From Phoronis ovalis (Eukaryota > Phoronida > Phoronidae), in assembly GCA_028565635.1 (NCBI GenBank), contig JAOXYB010019005.1:1-18039 (forward strand): a DNA stretch of 18,039 nt, given 5' to 3'. The notes under the pieces are model-generated. The model was not told the DNA's origin, did no database searches, and saw only the letters and a list, made by a program, of their open reading frames with translations. Position numbers and translations under genes: made by a program. Of the stretch, positions 18,025 through 18,039 are shown one piece after another. Within the stretch, counting starts at the first letter, position 1; each line of letters starts with the position of its first letter.

Positions 18025-18039
18025 AAGTTATCCAGGTCA

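Overview
This window is animal (metazoan) genomic DNA. It is AT-rich, with compact coding exons flanked by GT...AG introns of about 150 to 1,800 bases. The recognisable domains are extracellular metazoan types: a cadherin-like repeat and an F5/8 type C (discoidin) domain. The overall texture would fit a lophotrochozoan such as a mollusc, but nothing in the sequence fixes the phylum. No prokaryotic operon structure, rRNA, tRNA or CRISPR was seen.

Plus strand, 349-12052: the 3' part of one large gene, which I read as 23 coding exons joined in phase (about 1,750 residues, stop at 12050-12052, AATAAA at 12185). The 5' end lies outside the window. The order is: (i) the end of a cadherin-like domain, closed by a furin-type RHRR motif (349-917); (ii) seven tandem modules of about 160-180 residues (1248-8642), with a shared layout G..V-strand, C-x12-C, (D/N)LG..T, then W(V/A)GQ; (iii) an eighth, divergent module (8997-9571); (iv) an F5/8 type C domain (9774-10826); (v) an unrecognised Trp/Cys-containing C-terminal domain (11104-12052). 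No transmembrane segment is seen, and N-glycosylation sequons are dense. The product is therefore probably a secreted or matrix-associated adhesive glycoprotein. The tandem modules resemble prokaryotic DUF11/isopeptide-type beta-sandwich repeats in layout. That similarity is my inference and needs a profile search.

Modules 1-6 each begin and end on phase 0 introns, so they can be duplicated without breaking the frame. Their internal introns fall into classes: 2 matches 5, 4 resembles 6, and 3 and 7 have none. The F5/8C domain is instead a phase 1-1 unit. The gene looks like an assembly of two exon-shuffling systems. Two modules (1 and 7) have each lost the opposite member of the conserved Cys pair.

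12053-15356: 3' UTR and about 3 kb of intergenic DNA with a short microsatellite and a small direct repeat, but no convincing gene.

Minus strand, 18039-15357: a second gene, convergent with the first. A first exon at the right edge encodes a signal-peptide-like start (ATG at 18019). It splices in phase across about 1.8 kb to a last exon (16105-15357) encoding four 35-residue repeats, three with PPPY, then a Ser/Thr/Pro-rich stretch and a C-terminal transmembrane helix. The topology is ambiguous. Within introns of the plus-strand gene there are a probable MITE (5533-5907, 33-base inverted ends matching at 28 positions) and a GCGAGCAT-rich repeat cassette (7491-7659).
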